Positions 33,770-41,236 of a stretch of DNA of 64,000 bases are shown here, one piece after another (position 1 is the first letter of the stretch; every line of letters begins with the position of its first letter). The notes beneath the pieces are model-generated. The model did no database searches, was not told the DNA's origin, and saw only the letters and a program-made list of their open reading frames with translations. Position numbers and translations under genes: made by a program. The stretch is from Nonomuraea muscovyensis. GTDB taxonomy: Bacteria > Actinomycetota > Actinomycetes > Streptosporangiales > Streptosporangiaceae. The DNA is taken from contig NZ_JACHJB010000002.1 in NCBI RefSeq assembly GCF_014207745.1, forward strand, positions 248,001 to 312,000, read 5' to 3'.

Positions 33770-34054
33770 CCCGACTGGCCGGTCGTGGCCGCGGAGGCGG
33801 TGGCCCGGCTGTGGATGGACGCCGTGCACTCGCCCGACGATCGGCGCCTGGCCGCGCTCGTCGGCGAGCTGTCCGAGATCTGGAGCTGGACTGGCAGGCG
33901 ATGCGGCCCGGCGACGCCCCCGACCGGCTCCTGGTTGCCCACCGCCCCGGCCGGCACCCCGGCCCGTGACGCGCTGCGCATCCTCACCTCCTGGTCCGCC
34001 GAGACGTCAACCCGGCAGCAGGGCCCTTCGGGAGGGGTCGCTTCAAAAACTTAA
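33770..34054 (+). pseudogene. Second remnant of an XRE/MmyB-type regulator
   Basis: The plus strand reads L-Y-P-D-W-P-V-V-A-A-E-A-V-A-R-L and L-A-A-L-V-G-E-L-S, typical of the middle of the MmyB domain. In a shifted frame comes D-L-E-L-D-W-Q-A-M, then P-D-R-L-L-V-A-H-R, and back in the first frame A-R-D-A-L-R-I-L-T-S-W-S-A-E-T-S, which is the usual end. About 30 residues between the first two blocks are missing. The 300 bases before it (33461-33769) show no helix-turn-helix and no other gene. Confidence 0.65.
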
Positions 34055-34066
34055 TTAGCGCTCATT
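34053..34066. promoter_or_regulatory. Dyad around AGCGCT before the TetR gene
   Basis: AATTAGCGCTCATT is an imperfect palindrome (12 of 14 bases) in the only AT-rich stretch here. It ends 13 bases before the TetR start, a good position for autoregulation of the TetR-HXXEE gene pair. Confidence 0.5.
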
Positions 34067-34079
34067 TATTATTGGTGGC

Positions 34080-34736
34080 ATGGCATCACCATCAGCTCCT
34101 CGACGGCGCGGGCGGCCACCCGGCAGTGAAGGCCGCGACACCAGGGAGGCCCTGCTCAACGCCGCGCTCGCGCTCTTCGCCCGGCAAGGGTTCGCGGCCA
34201 CCACCGTGCGGCAGATCGCCGCCGAAGTCGGCGTCCGCGACACGGCCATCTACGCCCACTTCCCCAGCAAGCAGGCGATCTACGACGCCCTGTTCGCCGA
34301 AGGGGGCCCGCCGTCCTGGCAGCAACTCGGCCTCGACCCCCGTGAGGTCGCCGAGCGGAGCCCGGCCGAGGTCGTGCCCGAGCTGGTCCACCGGGCACTG
34401 CAGCAGTGGTCCACCCCCCGGGCGAGGCTGTTCGGCAGCTTCCTCCTGCGTGAGGGAGCCGGCCCCAACGGGATGGGCCGCGTCTACGACGGCATCGAGG
34501 CCACGCTCGGGCACGTCGCCGGCCTGTTCGCCCACTGGCAGGAGCGTGGCCTCATCCGCACCGACGTCACCCCGCGCCAGCTCGTGTGGGAGCTGTTCGG
34601 CCCGCTGCAGGTGCCCCGCTTCCTGTTCCTGCACGCCGACGCCACCGACGCCGAACTCGCCACCTGCCGCCGCTGGGCGGACGACCACGTGGCGTTCTAC
34701 CTCACCTGCACCACCCCGGAAAGGCCCCGGACATGA
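34080..34736 (+). CDS. TetR-family regulator
   Basis: 218 residues. A basic R-R-R-G-R-P-P-G leader precedes a typical helix-turn-helix (T-T-V-R-Q-I-A-A-E-V-G-V-R-D-T-A-I-Y-A-H-F). The C-terminal part has F-G-S-F-L-L-R-E-G and a W-E-L-F-G-P-L-Q-V-P-R-F-L-F segment. Its stop overlaps the ATG of the HXXEE membrane gene by four bases, so regulator and target are one coupled transcription unit. It probably represses its own promoter through the dyad at 34053. Confidence 0.9.
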   Translation: MASPSAPRRRGRPPGSEGRDTREALLNAALALFARQGFAATTVRQIAAEVGVRDTAIYAHFPSKQAIYDALFAEGGPPSWQQLGLDPREVAERSPAEVVPELVHRALQQWSTPRARLFGSFLLREGAGPNGMGRVYDGIEATLGHVAGLFAHWQERGLIRTDVTPRQLVWELFGPLQVPRFLFLHADATDAELATCRRWADDHVAFYLTCTTPERPRT

Positions 34737-35410
34737 CCCTCGCCGCCGTCCCACCCCTTACCCCCTGGAAGCTCAACCGCCACGACGTCGCCATCGCCAC
34801 TGTGCTGGCCGTTGTCCTGGCAGCCACCTTCACCTGGCTCAGCTCGGGCGCCTCCCTGCTCGTCACGTTCCTGCCCGGCGCCTTGTTCGCCTGGCTGATC
34901 CTGATCCAGTTCTACCGCGGCCGCTACGAGATGCCGGGCACGGCGACGTTCCTCCCGGTCTATGTGCTGGCGCTGTCGGTGCAGTTCGTGCACTTCGCGG
35001 AGGAGTTCATCACCGGGTTCCCGACCGACTTCGCGCTCCTGTACGGCGGTCGGCCCTACGACGTGAACCTGTTCGTCGCCTTCAACCTGAGTGCCTATGC
35101 GATCTTCCCCGCCGCCGCCGCGATCGCGTTCACCAAGCGGCTGGGCTTCCTGCTGACGCCCGCGCTGTTCTTCCTCATGTACGGCTGCATCGGCAACGCG
35201 ATCGCGCACACCACCTGGTCGATCATGCTCGGCGCGTACTTCCCCGGCCTCTACACCGCCCAGCTGTTCTGGATCGCCGGCCCCTGGGCGCTGAACACGC
35301 TCACCGGCGGGCGGCACTGGCGCCTGGTCATCGGGCTGACCGTCGCGTTCGCGGCCGTCATGATCCCCCTGCTCGTGGTCTTCGCCGACCCCGCCCGCCT
35401 GTCCGGCTGA
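34733..35410 (+). CDS. HXXEE-domain membrane protein
   Basis: 225 residues with about six membrane helices. It shows the motif F-V-H-F-A-E-E-F-I-T-G-F-P, the H-x-x-E-E that names the family, and a later C-I-G-N-A-I-A-H-T-T-W with a second His, as in putative membrane metal-dependent enzymes. The reaction is unknown. ATG 34733 overlaps the TetR stop. The hydrophilic frame upstream of 34733 is antisense-like and was left out. Confidence 0.85.
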   Translation: MTLAAVPPLTPWKLNRHDVAIATVLAVVLAATFTWLSSGASLLVTFLPGALFAWLILIQFYRGRYEMPGTATFLPVYVLALSVQFVHFAEEFITGFPTDFALLYGGRPYDVNLFVAFNLSAYAIFPAAAAIAFTKRLGFLLTPALFFLMYGCIGNAIAHTTWSIMLGAYFPGLYTAQLFWIAGPWALNTLTGGRHWRLVIGLTVAFAAVMIPLLVVFADPARLSG

Positions 35411-35441
35411 CATCATCCCGACGACACCCTGCGAGAAGCCC

Positions 35442-35882
35442 ATGATCATCGACTTTCCCCTGGCCGAGAGCGTGCTGGCCGCCCAGCCGTACAGCCGTGT
35501 GATCGGCGCGCGCCTGGCCGTGTTCGAGACCGGCACGGCCACCCTGGAGATCCCCGTTCGCGACGAGCTGCTCCAGCACGACGGCTTCGTGCACGGCGGC
35601 GTGCTCTGTTACGCGGCGGACAACGCGATCACCTTCGCCGCCGGCAGCGTCCTCGGTCCGGCCGTGCTCACCAGTGGCCTGTCAATCGACTACCTGCGGC
35701 CCGCGCGGGGCCGGACGCTGCTGGCGCGGGCCTTCGTCATCCACAGCGGGCGCCGCCAGGCCGTCTGCCGGTGCGACGTGCTCACGATCGGCGACCAGGA
35801 CACCGGCGAGGATGCGGCGGGCACGCTGTGCGCGGTCGCCCAGGGCACCGTCCTGACCAGGCAGCCCGCCCCTCAGCTCTGA
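35442..35882 (+). CDS. PaaI-family hotdog thioesterase
   Basis: 146 residues with the hotdog pattern: D-E-L-L-Q-H-D-G-F-V-H-G-G-V-L-C-Y-A-A-D-N-A around residues 38-59, then S-G-L-S-I-D-Y-L-R-P-A-R-G. These are the central helix and the strand of acyl-CoA thioesterases of the PaaI group; the G-F-V-H-G-G turn holds the catalytic region. It probably hydrolyses an aryl- or acyl-CoA. It follows the HXXEE gene by 31 bases on the same strand and may belong to its operon. Confidence 0.9.
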   Translation: MIIDFPLAESVLAAQPYSRVIGARLAVFETGTATLEIPVRDELLQHDGFVHGGVLCYAADNAITFAAGSVLGPAVLTSGLSIDYLRPARGRTLLARAFVIHSGRRQAVCRCDVLTIGDQDTGEDAAGTLCAVAQGTVLTRQPAPQL

Positions 35883-35891
35883 ACACCGCCG

Positions 35892-35931
35892 AGGCCGCCG
35901 GGCGGCGTCAGCTCCACCTGCCCGGCGGCCT
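35892..35931. terminator. Hairpin between convergent genes
   Basis: AGGCCGCCGGGC (35892-35903) pairs perfectly with GCCCGGCGGCCT (35920-35931) around a 16-base loop. It lies between the thioesterase stop and the stop of the convergent membrane-protein gene at 35954 and could end transcription from both sides. Confidence 0.65.
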
Positions 35932-35953
35932 TGATCCGCGCGGCCCGCTCCAC

Positions 35954-36412
35954 CTACTTGCTCGGGCGTGTTCCGCCGCTCCGGGGACGCGACCTGCTGA
36001 ACCATCCGACATAGGTGAGCCACAGGCCCACCAGCGCCAACAGCCCGAAGAAGCCTCTGGCCGCGGCGAGCGGGCCCGACTCCAGAGTCACGGCATCGAC
36101 GGTGTCCTGCACCACTGACGTGGTGGCGATCAGTCCCAGACCGCGCAGCGCCACGAACCAGCCGAACAGGGACACCGTGACCGCGGCGGGCCCACGCCAG
36201 TTCCGGTGCCCGCCGATGATGACCAACCCTCCGGCGAGCATCACGGCGCCGAGGATCCACACGTTGGCCGCATCGGCGAACAGGTCGCCGATCAGTGCGG
36301 TCATGTCGGGCAGCCGGATCGCGAGGACCGTGGTGAAGATCGCTATGTAGGGCCCGAGCACCCGCGCGAACGCTCGAGTGCGCAGGTGGGGGTCGATGCC
36401 GATCTCGGACAT
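35954..36412 (-). CDS. Small membrane protein divergent from a TetR gene
   Basis: 152 residues from ATG 36412. It has about four membrane helices (Y-I-A-I-F-T-T-V-L-A-I, W-I-L-G-A-V-M-L-A-G-G-L-V-I, V-S-L-F-G-W-F-V-A-L-R-G-L, F-F-G-L-L-A-L-V-G-L-W-L-T-Y) and a basic tail. I do not recognise the family beyond a general four-helix small membrane protein. Its promoter overlaps a perfect 11-bp inverted repeat shared with the divergent TetR gene, so it is the likely target of that repressor. Confidence 0.75.
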   Translation of the reverse strand: MSEIGIDPHLRTRAFARVLGPYIAIFTTVLAIRLPDMTALIGDLFADAANVWILGAVMLAGGLVIIGGHRNWRGPAAVTVSLFGWFVALRGLGLIATTSVVQDTVDAVTLESGPLAAARGFFGLLALVGLWLTYVGWFSRSRPRSGGTRPSK

Positions 36413-36427
36413 GGATACACTCCTCGA

Positions 36428-36454
36428 TTCATAAACCGCTGGTCGGTTTATGAA
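36428..36454. promoter_or_regulatory. Perfect TetR operator
   Basis: TTCATAAACCG and CGGTTTATGAA form a perfect 11-bp inverted repeat around a five-base spacer in the divergent region between the membrane-protein gene and the TetR gene. The core AAACCG-N5-CGGTTT is a typical TetR-type operator (ATAAACCGACNNGTCGGTTTAT-like). It lies 16 bases from the membrane-protein start and would block its promoter. Confidence 0.8.
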
Positions 36455-36547
36455 AACGGTACGCTTCTCTCCCAGGAGCGTCAACCGACCTCCAGATCGC
36501 GAGTAGTGGCCCAGGATGGTTGGCTGGGACCCTGCGAAAGGGGAGCG

Positions 36548-37258
36548 ATGGCGCGACGAGTCAACCCGGAGGAGTACGCCGCCCGGCGGGCCCAAATCCT
36601 TGCTGCCGTCTTTGAGCTGATCCAGGACAAGGGCTATCAGGAGATGACGATCTCCGATGTGCTGACCGCGCTCGGCATCTCCAAGGGCGCCTTCTATCAC
36701 TACTTCGACTCGAAGCGGGCGCTGCTCGACGGCATCGTGGAGATGATGACGGCCGATGCGTTCGGCGTGATCCAGGGTGTCGTGTCGGATCCGTCGCTCG
36801 ATGCGGTGACCAAACTGCGGACCTACCTCGCCTCCGCGGTCGCCTGGAAGGCCGCTCACGACATGGAACTGGCGGCGATCGCGCGGATCTGGCGGCACGA
36901 GAACAACACGGTGCTCAAGCAGCGGATCAGCGACGTGTCGGTGCGGACTCTGGCCCCGTTGATCGCCGTGATCATCCGCCAGGGCAGAGCGGAAGGGGTG
37001 TTCGACGCGACGTACCCGGAGGAGGCGGCCACGATCATCGCCGGGATGGGGCTGCACCTCGGAGACGCCTTGATCGACGCCTTCACCGGACCGGTGGACA
37101 GCTCCTCCGAGGACCGCCGTGAAGTCCTCGTCCAGGCCTACCTCGAAGCCCTCGAGCGGATCCTGGGTGCCACGCCGCGATCCCTGACCTCCCTGACGAC
37201 GCAGATCGCCGGCGCGGTGACGTTCACCGGCCGGCCGGGTTCACGAGAAGTGGGCTGA
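36548..37258 (+). CDS. TetR-family regulator
   Basis: 236 residues from ATG 36548 (GGGGAGCG upstream). The helix-turn-helix reads M-T-I-S-D-V-L-T-A-L-G-I-S-K-G-A-F-Y-H-Y-F-D-S-K. The ligand domain has W-K-A-A-H-D-M-E-L, R-I-W-R-H-E-N-N and G-M-G-L-H-L-G-D-A, a pattern common in TetR proteins beside small membrane proteins. It is divergent from the gene at 35954 with a perfect palindrome between. The last 25 residues, after the final helix, are low-complexity Thr/Gly. Confidence 0.9.
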   Translation: MARRVNPEEYAARRAQILAAVFELIQDKGYQEMTISDVLTALGISKGAFYHYFDSKRALLDGIVEMMTADAFGVIQGVVSDPSLDAVTKLRTYLASAVAWKAAHDMELAAIARIWRHENNTVLKQRISDVSVRTLAPLIAVIIRQGRAEGVFDATYPEEAATIIAGMGLHLGDALIDAFTGPVDSSSEDRREVLVQAYLEALERILGATPRSLTSLTTQIAGAVTFTGRPGSREVG

Positions 37259-37460
37259 GCCCCCGGCTCGTGCAGATCCGGCGCGCCTCATCAGTGGTCA
37301 TCGCCGTCATGGACAGCGGTCTTGGCGTGTCACCAGCCGCAGACGAGCGTGTTCGGGCAGGTCAGTGGCCGGGTGCGTACATGATCACGACGACGCCGAT
37401 CCCTGACTGCCGGAGGGAAATTCGGGTGCGGAGGGTCGGGGGGTGGTGTGTGATCGAGGG

Positions 37461-38330
37461 ATGGCGATCGAGATGGGTAGGCCGGGGGCCGACGGGCTCG
37501 GTGACGTGGTGCGGGTGCTGGGGGAGTGGCAGCACGACGGATGGCCCGTGCAGCTGCACCCGGGGGATGTGGGGTGGTTCTGGCGGTTCGGTGCGGAGCG
37601 GACGGCGGAGGCTACGCGGACCTGGAGTCGGGCTGGGGAGGTTCTGGCGGTCGGGCTGCTGGACGGTGCGGAGTTGCTGCGGTTGGCGTTCGCGCCGGAG
37701 GCGTTGCGGGACGAGGAGCTCGCGCGGCAGGTGGTCGAGGACGTGTCGGCGCCTGAGCGTGGTGTGCTGCTCGAGGGCAAGGTGCACGTCGAGGCGCCGA
37801 TGGGCGCGCTGGTCCAGGACCTGTTGTTCGAGGACGGCTGGGAGAGTGGCGAGCGGTGGACACCACTTCGGCGTGACCTCGGCGCGCCTGTGCCGGATCC
37901 CGGCGTTCGCGTCGAGATGATCGGGCCGCCACAGGTGCACGAGTGGGCCGCGGTCCTGCGGGCGTCGTTCGACGGGTCGACGTTCACCGACGAGCGCTGG
38001 CACGCGATGGCGGCAGGTGCGCCGTATGTCGACGCGCGGTGCCTGGTCGTTCGCAGTGAGCAGGGCGAGGCGGTCGCGGCCGTGACGGTGTGGTCGGCGG
38101 GTGAGGGCAAGCTGGGGCTGATCGAGCCGATGGGGGTGCACCGGGCACACCGTGGTCACGGTTACGGCCGAGCGATCACGGTCGCCGCGGCGCGCACACT
38201 CCAGGAGTTGGGTTCGTCCAGCGTGGTCGTGTGCTGCCCGAGCTCCAACGTCGGCGCCGTCGCCACCTACCGGTCGGCCGGCCTCGAGCAGTTGGCTGAG
38301 AGACGAGACCTGTATCGCGACGCTTCCTGA
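37461..38330 (+). CDS. GNAT-family N-acetyltransferase, two-domain
   Basis: 289 residues from ATG 37461. The N-terminal half is a degenerate GNAT-like region (G-E-W-Q-H-D-G-W-P-V-Q-L-H-P-G-D-V-G-W). The C-terminal half is a regular GNAT domain with acetyl-CoA binding loop G-V-H-R-A-H-R-G-H-G-Y-G-R-A preceded by L-I-E-P-M, then V-V-C-C-P-S-S-N and a final Y-R-S-A-G-L-E. The acceptor is unknown. The 200 bases before it hold nothing recognisable. It has strong third-position G bias compared with the C bias of its neighbours. Confidence 0.87.
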   Translation: MAIEMGRPGADGLGDVVRVLGEWQHDGWPVQLHPGDVGWFWRFGAERTAEATRTWSRAGEVLAVGLLDGAELLRLAFAPEALRDEELARQVVEDVSAPERGVLLEGKVHVEAPMGALVQDLLFEDGWESGERWTPLRRDLGAPVPDPGVRVEMIGPPQVHEWAAVLRASFDGSTFTDERWHAMAAGAPYVDARCLVVRSEQGEAVAAVTVWSAGEGKLGLIEPMGVHRAHRGHGYGRAITVAAARTLQELGSSSVVVCCPSSNVGAVATYRSAGLEQLAERRDLYRDAS

Positions 38331-38479
38331 GGCTTTCGGTGTGAGGCCGGGTGTGGCCGGTGATCGCGAGGCCGGTCTCGGGTCCGGGGTGCACGACCAT
38401 GGACCCTCGCTCGATGTGCCGGTGGAAAGGTGCCTCCACCGCTGCCCGGGCTCGCCAGGCGGCCGGCCGGTCCTCCTTT

Positions 38480-38690
38480 GGCCGGGCAGCATGGTGCCGG
38501 TGGCGCTGCCTGCGCACCTTCGCGTGCAGGGCCGCGACACGGGCGACCGGCTTGGTGGGAGCCGTGTTTCTGGTGAGACAGTTCTCGCTGAGCCGCCGCG
38601 AGCCGGTCAGCGGACGCGGCAAGATGACGGCAATGGGCGACCTGCTCGCCCTCGCTGGTGATGACAAGCCAGGCGACGACGCCCTGCGGC
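38480..38690 (-). pseudogene. TnpB (IS200/IS605-type) fragment
   Basis: The minus strand reads T-S-E-G-E-Q-V-A-H-C-R-H-L and S-A-D-R-L-A-A-A-Q-R-E-L-S. In another frame it continues as P-V-A-R-V-A-A-L-H-A-K-V-R-R-Q-R-H. Together these match the segment before the RuvC core of TnpB-like RNA-guided nucleases (R-x-L-x-x-A-Q-R-x-L-S then R-V-A-R-L-H-x-x-V-x-x-Q-R). The nuclease motifs themselves are absent. It is a small orphan fragment with one frameshift; no right-end RNA structure was found. Confidence 0.6.
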
Positions 38691-38744
38691 AGAGGCCGGC
38701 GTCCTCGGCGTGACCGCGTCCGCACCGCCGGGCGGGGGTGTACG

Positions 38745-39080
38745 TCAGACGGTGGCGTCGGCCTCGGGATTCGGCACCGCCATGGCCCAGGTCCCCATGG
38801 CCTCCAGGACGTCGCGCAGCCCCTCGCCGAGAGGGGTGAGTTCGTATTCGACGCGGGGCGGGATCTCCGCGTAGGTGGTGCGCGTCACGATGCCGTGCCG
38901 CTCGAACTGGCGCAGCCTGCTGGTCAGGGTGTGGGGGCTGATGCCGGGCAGTGCGTCGCGCAGTTCGGTGAAGCGGTGGGGGCCATGCAGCAGTTCGCGC
39001 ACGATCAGGGTGGCCCACGGGCCGTTGAGCAGGGTGAGGAATCGGGCGACACCGCACTCGGGAAGACAGGGATCGGTCAC
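38745..39080 (-). CDS. HxlR-family regulator
   Basis: 111 residues, winged helix of HxlR/YodB type: G-P-W-A-T-L-I-V-R-E-L-L-H-G-P-H-R-F-T-E-L, then I-S-P-H-T-L-T-S-R-L-R-Q-F-E-R-H-G-I-V, and the wing with P-R-V-E-Y-E-L-T-P-L-G. Two N-terminal Cys (positions 5 and 9, C-L-P-E-C) could be redox or quinone sensors, as in YodB/QorR. It is divergent from an NmrA-like reductase with nested palindromes between them, a classic QorR-type arrangement. Confidence 0.92.
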   Translation of the reverse strand: MTDPCLPECGVARFLTLLNGPWATLIVRELLHGPHRFTELRDALPGISPHTLTSRLRQFERHGIVTRTTYAEIPPRVEYELTPLGEGLRDVLEAMGTWAMAVPNPEADATV

Positions 39081-39096
39081 ACTTTTGACCGTACCC

Positions 39097-39139
39097 CATT
39101 AGTGCAGTTAATGTAACTGGTGCATCGTATGCACTAATG
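39097..39139. promoter_or_regulatory. Nested palindromes between HxlR and NmrA-like genes
   Basis: CATTAGTGCA (39097-39106) and TGCACTAATG (39130-39139) form a perfect 10-bp inverted repeat with a 23-base spacer. Inside lie GTTA-N3-TAAC (39107-39117) and GTGCAT-N3-ATGCAC (39120-39134). The last site ends only ten bases before the NmrA-like start. Several dimers of the HxlR repressor could bind side by side. Confidence 0.7.
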
Positions 39140-39144
39140 AGGTC

Positions 39145-39987
39145 ATGACCTACGTGATTCACGGCGCCACCGGCGCCCAGGGTGCCCCCGTCGTCGCCGC
39201 TCTCGCCGCCGCGGGCAAGTCCGTGACCGCTCTGACCCGCAACCCGGACGCCGTCGTGGACGGCGCGCGAGTGCTGGCCGCCGGATACTCCTCCACGGAG
39301 GAACTGACCGAGGCGTACCGGAGCGCCGACGGGGTGTTCGTCCATCTGCCGGTGGTCTCCGAAGAAGACCGCCAGACCTACGCGCGCAACATCGTCGCCG
39401 CCGTCCGCGCGGCCCGCCAGGCCCGCGTGGTGTTCTCCACCAGCGGTTACCCGATCGACCCCGCCGGCGACGACGCGGTCTCGTCGCTGGTCAGAGGCCT
39501 GGCGGACAGCGGGGTGTCCCACGCGGTGATCGCGCCCGAGCTGTACCTGGAGAACCTGCTCATGCCGTACGTCATCGACACGGTCCGCGAACGGGGCGTG
39601 CTGCCCTACCCGATCCGCGCCGACCTCCCCGTCTCGTGGGCGTCGCACCTGGACATCGCCGACGCCGTCGTCGCCCTGTTCGACCGCACGGACGTCACCG
39701 GCGTGGTCTCCGTCGGCCAGTACCCGGCGATCACCGGACCGGACCTGGCCGAGGCGTTCGGCGCCCACTTCGGCAAGAACGTGGTCTTCGAGCAGATCAC
39801 CCCCGAGCAGTTCCGCACCTCCGTGGCGCCCGTGATCGGCGAAGGCCCCGCCGCCGACGTGGCCGGGGCCTACGCGGCCATGAGCACGCTCCCGGACCGC
39901 TCGATCGCGCCCGAGAACTCCGCCCAGAAGCTGCTCGGCGTCACCCCCCGCACCACCGGGCAGTGGCTGAGCGACATCGGCCTCTGA
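39145..39987 (+). CDS. NmrA-like NAD(P)H-binding oxidoreductase
   Basis: 280 residues, atypical short-chain dehydrogenase: Y-V-I-H-G-A-T-G-A-Q-G-A-P-V at the start (glycine motif G-A-T-G-x-x-G), T-R-N-P-D for NADP phosphate contact, then V-V-F-S-T-S-G-Y. A substrate-side Y-L-E-N-L follows. This group includes QorB-like quinone reductases, and the divergent HxlR regulator supports a redox or quinone response role. No classical Y-x3-K is present, as expected for NmrA-like proteins. Confidence 0.9.
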   Translation: MTYVIHGATGAQGAPVVAALAAAGKSVTALTRNPDAVVDGARVLAAGYSSTEELTEAYRSADGVFVHLPVVSEEDRQTYARNIVAAVRAARQARVVFSTSGYPIDPAGDDAVSSLVRGLADSGVSHAVIAPELYLENLLMPYVIDTVRERGVLPYPIRADLPVSWASHLDIADAVVALFDRTDVTGVVSVGQYPAITGPDLAEAFGAHFGKNVVFEQITPEQFRTSVAPVIGEGPAADVAGAYAAMSTLPDRSIAPENSAQKLLGVTPRTTGQWLSDIGL

Positions 39988-40137
39988 CCGCAACCACTGT
40001 CGGCTTCGGCCGAGTTGGGCAGGCAGGACCTGGCAGACCGCCGTACTCCGTGGGCGGCCTGCCAGGTCCTCGAGAACCGCCGACCGCCCGGCACCAAGGC
40101 CCGCACGCCCCACTTCAACACGCTGAACTCGACAGGG

Positions 40138-40540
40138 AGCCCAGCTGGAGGCCTACGCGCGAACGGAGTTCGGGATCGGCCGCTCCCGTACCTACCGACT
40201 CGTGGACCAGGCCGCCACCGCCGAGCAACTGAGCCGAGCCGGACTCCGCGGCGCACCGCTACGGCGCCGGAGTGCTCACGCTGGTCTCCCAGACCATGCT
40301 GACGATCTGGGAGCACCCCGAAAGGAGCCGGCCGCAAGGCCCTGGGGCCCCTCTGCCGGGACAGCCCAGCGACACCCCGCCGAACGTGGCGTTCAGCCCG
40401 GACGGGCGGATACTGGCCACGGGCGGCCACGACGGGACCGCGCCGCTGTGGGACGTGGCGACGCGGCGCCGCCGCTGTCCATCCAGGACTGGGAGCGCTA
40501 CGCGCCCGGCGAGCCCTACCGGCCCGCCTGCGCACCCTGA
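40138..40540 (+). pseudogene. Gene fragments including a WD40 tail
   Basis: At 40384-40470 the plus strand reads [25 protein letters not shown], a WD40 blade. One frame over, 40480-40540 gives [15 protein letters not shown] and a stop, the usual end of actinomycete WD40 kinases or NACHT-WD proteins. Near 40140-40240 another fragment reads L-E-A-Y-A-R-T-E-F-G-I-G-R-S-R-T-Y-R-L-V-D, possibly a helix-turn-helix of a mobile-element protein. The rest of 39988-40657 holds nothing clear. Confidence 0.55.
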
Positions 40541-40657
40541 AACGGCCGCCCTCGTCCGTCCCACGGAGATCCGGGGGAGCGGACGGTAAGGAGACGGTAA
40601 GGGGCGACCGGCAGGCTTGTGGTCATCGGGAAACACACAGATCAAAGGAGCAGGACG

Positions 40658-41224
40658 ATGCGCAAGCTCATCGAGTCGACATTCGTGTCATTGGACGGCG
40701 TCATCGACGACACCCGCCCGTCCACGGCGCCCCGGGCGGAGCCGCACCGCTGGGGCCAGCCGTACTGGGACGAGGACCACGCCGCCTACGCCGGGAAGCT
40801 GATGAGCTCGGCCGGCGCCATGCTGTTGGGGCGGGTGACGTACGAGGGGTTCGCGCAGTCCTGGTCGGAGCGGACCGGACCTGACGCCGACCGCATGAAC
40901 AGCCTCCCCAAGTACGTCGCGTCGCGGACCCTGACCGAGGCCACCTGGAACGCCACCATCCTGCGGGGTGACGTGGCCGAGGAGGTCGCGAAGTTGAAGG
41001 AGCAGCCGGGCCCGGACATCCTGAAGTGGGGCACCGGAGAGCTGGACCGCACCCTGGTGGAACACGGCCTGGTCGACGAGTTCCACTTCTGGTACTTCCC
41101 GGTCATCGTCGGGGCGGGCAAGCACCTGTTCGAGGGCGCCGGGTTCGACACCACCCACCTGAAGCTGGCCGACGTCGAACGCTTCGGCTCCGGGATCGTC
41201 GTCCACGTCTACGTGCCCAAGTAG
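40658..41224 (+). CDS. Dihydrofolate reductase-like (RibD C-terminal) protein
   Basis: 188 residues from ATG 40658 with AAAGGAG upstream. The pattern is that of the RibD_C/YyaP group: S-T-F-V-S-L-D-G-V-I, M-L-L-G-R-V-T-Y-E-G-F, Y-V-A-S-R-T-L, D-I-L-K-W-G-T-G-E-L, and H-G-L-V-D-E-F-H-F-W-Y-F-P-V-I-V-G-A-G-K. Such proteins bind NADPH and reduce unknown substrates; a true folate role is unlikely. It converges on the large regulator at 41237 with a gap of only 12 bases. Confidence 0.88.
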   Translation: MRKLIESTFVSLDGVIDDTRPSTAPRAEPHRWGQPYWDEDHAAYAGKLMSSAGAMLLGRVTYEGFAQSWSERTGPDADRMNSLPKYVASRTLTEATWNATILRGDVAEEVAKLKEQPGPDILKWGTGELDRTLVEHGLVDEFHFWYFPVIVGAGKHLFEGAGFDTTHLKLADVERFGSGIVVHVYVPK

Positions 41225-41236
41225 GCCGCGAGCGCG

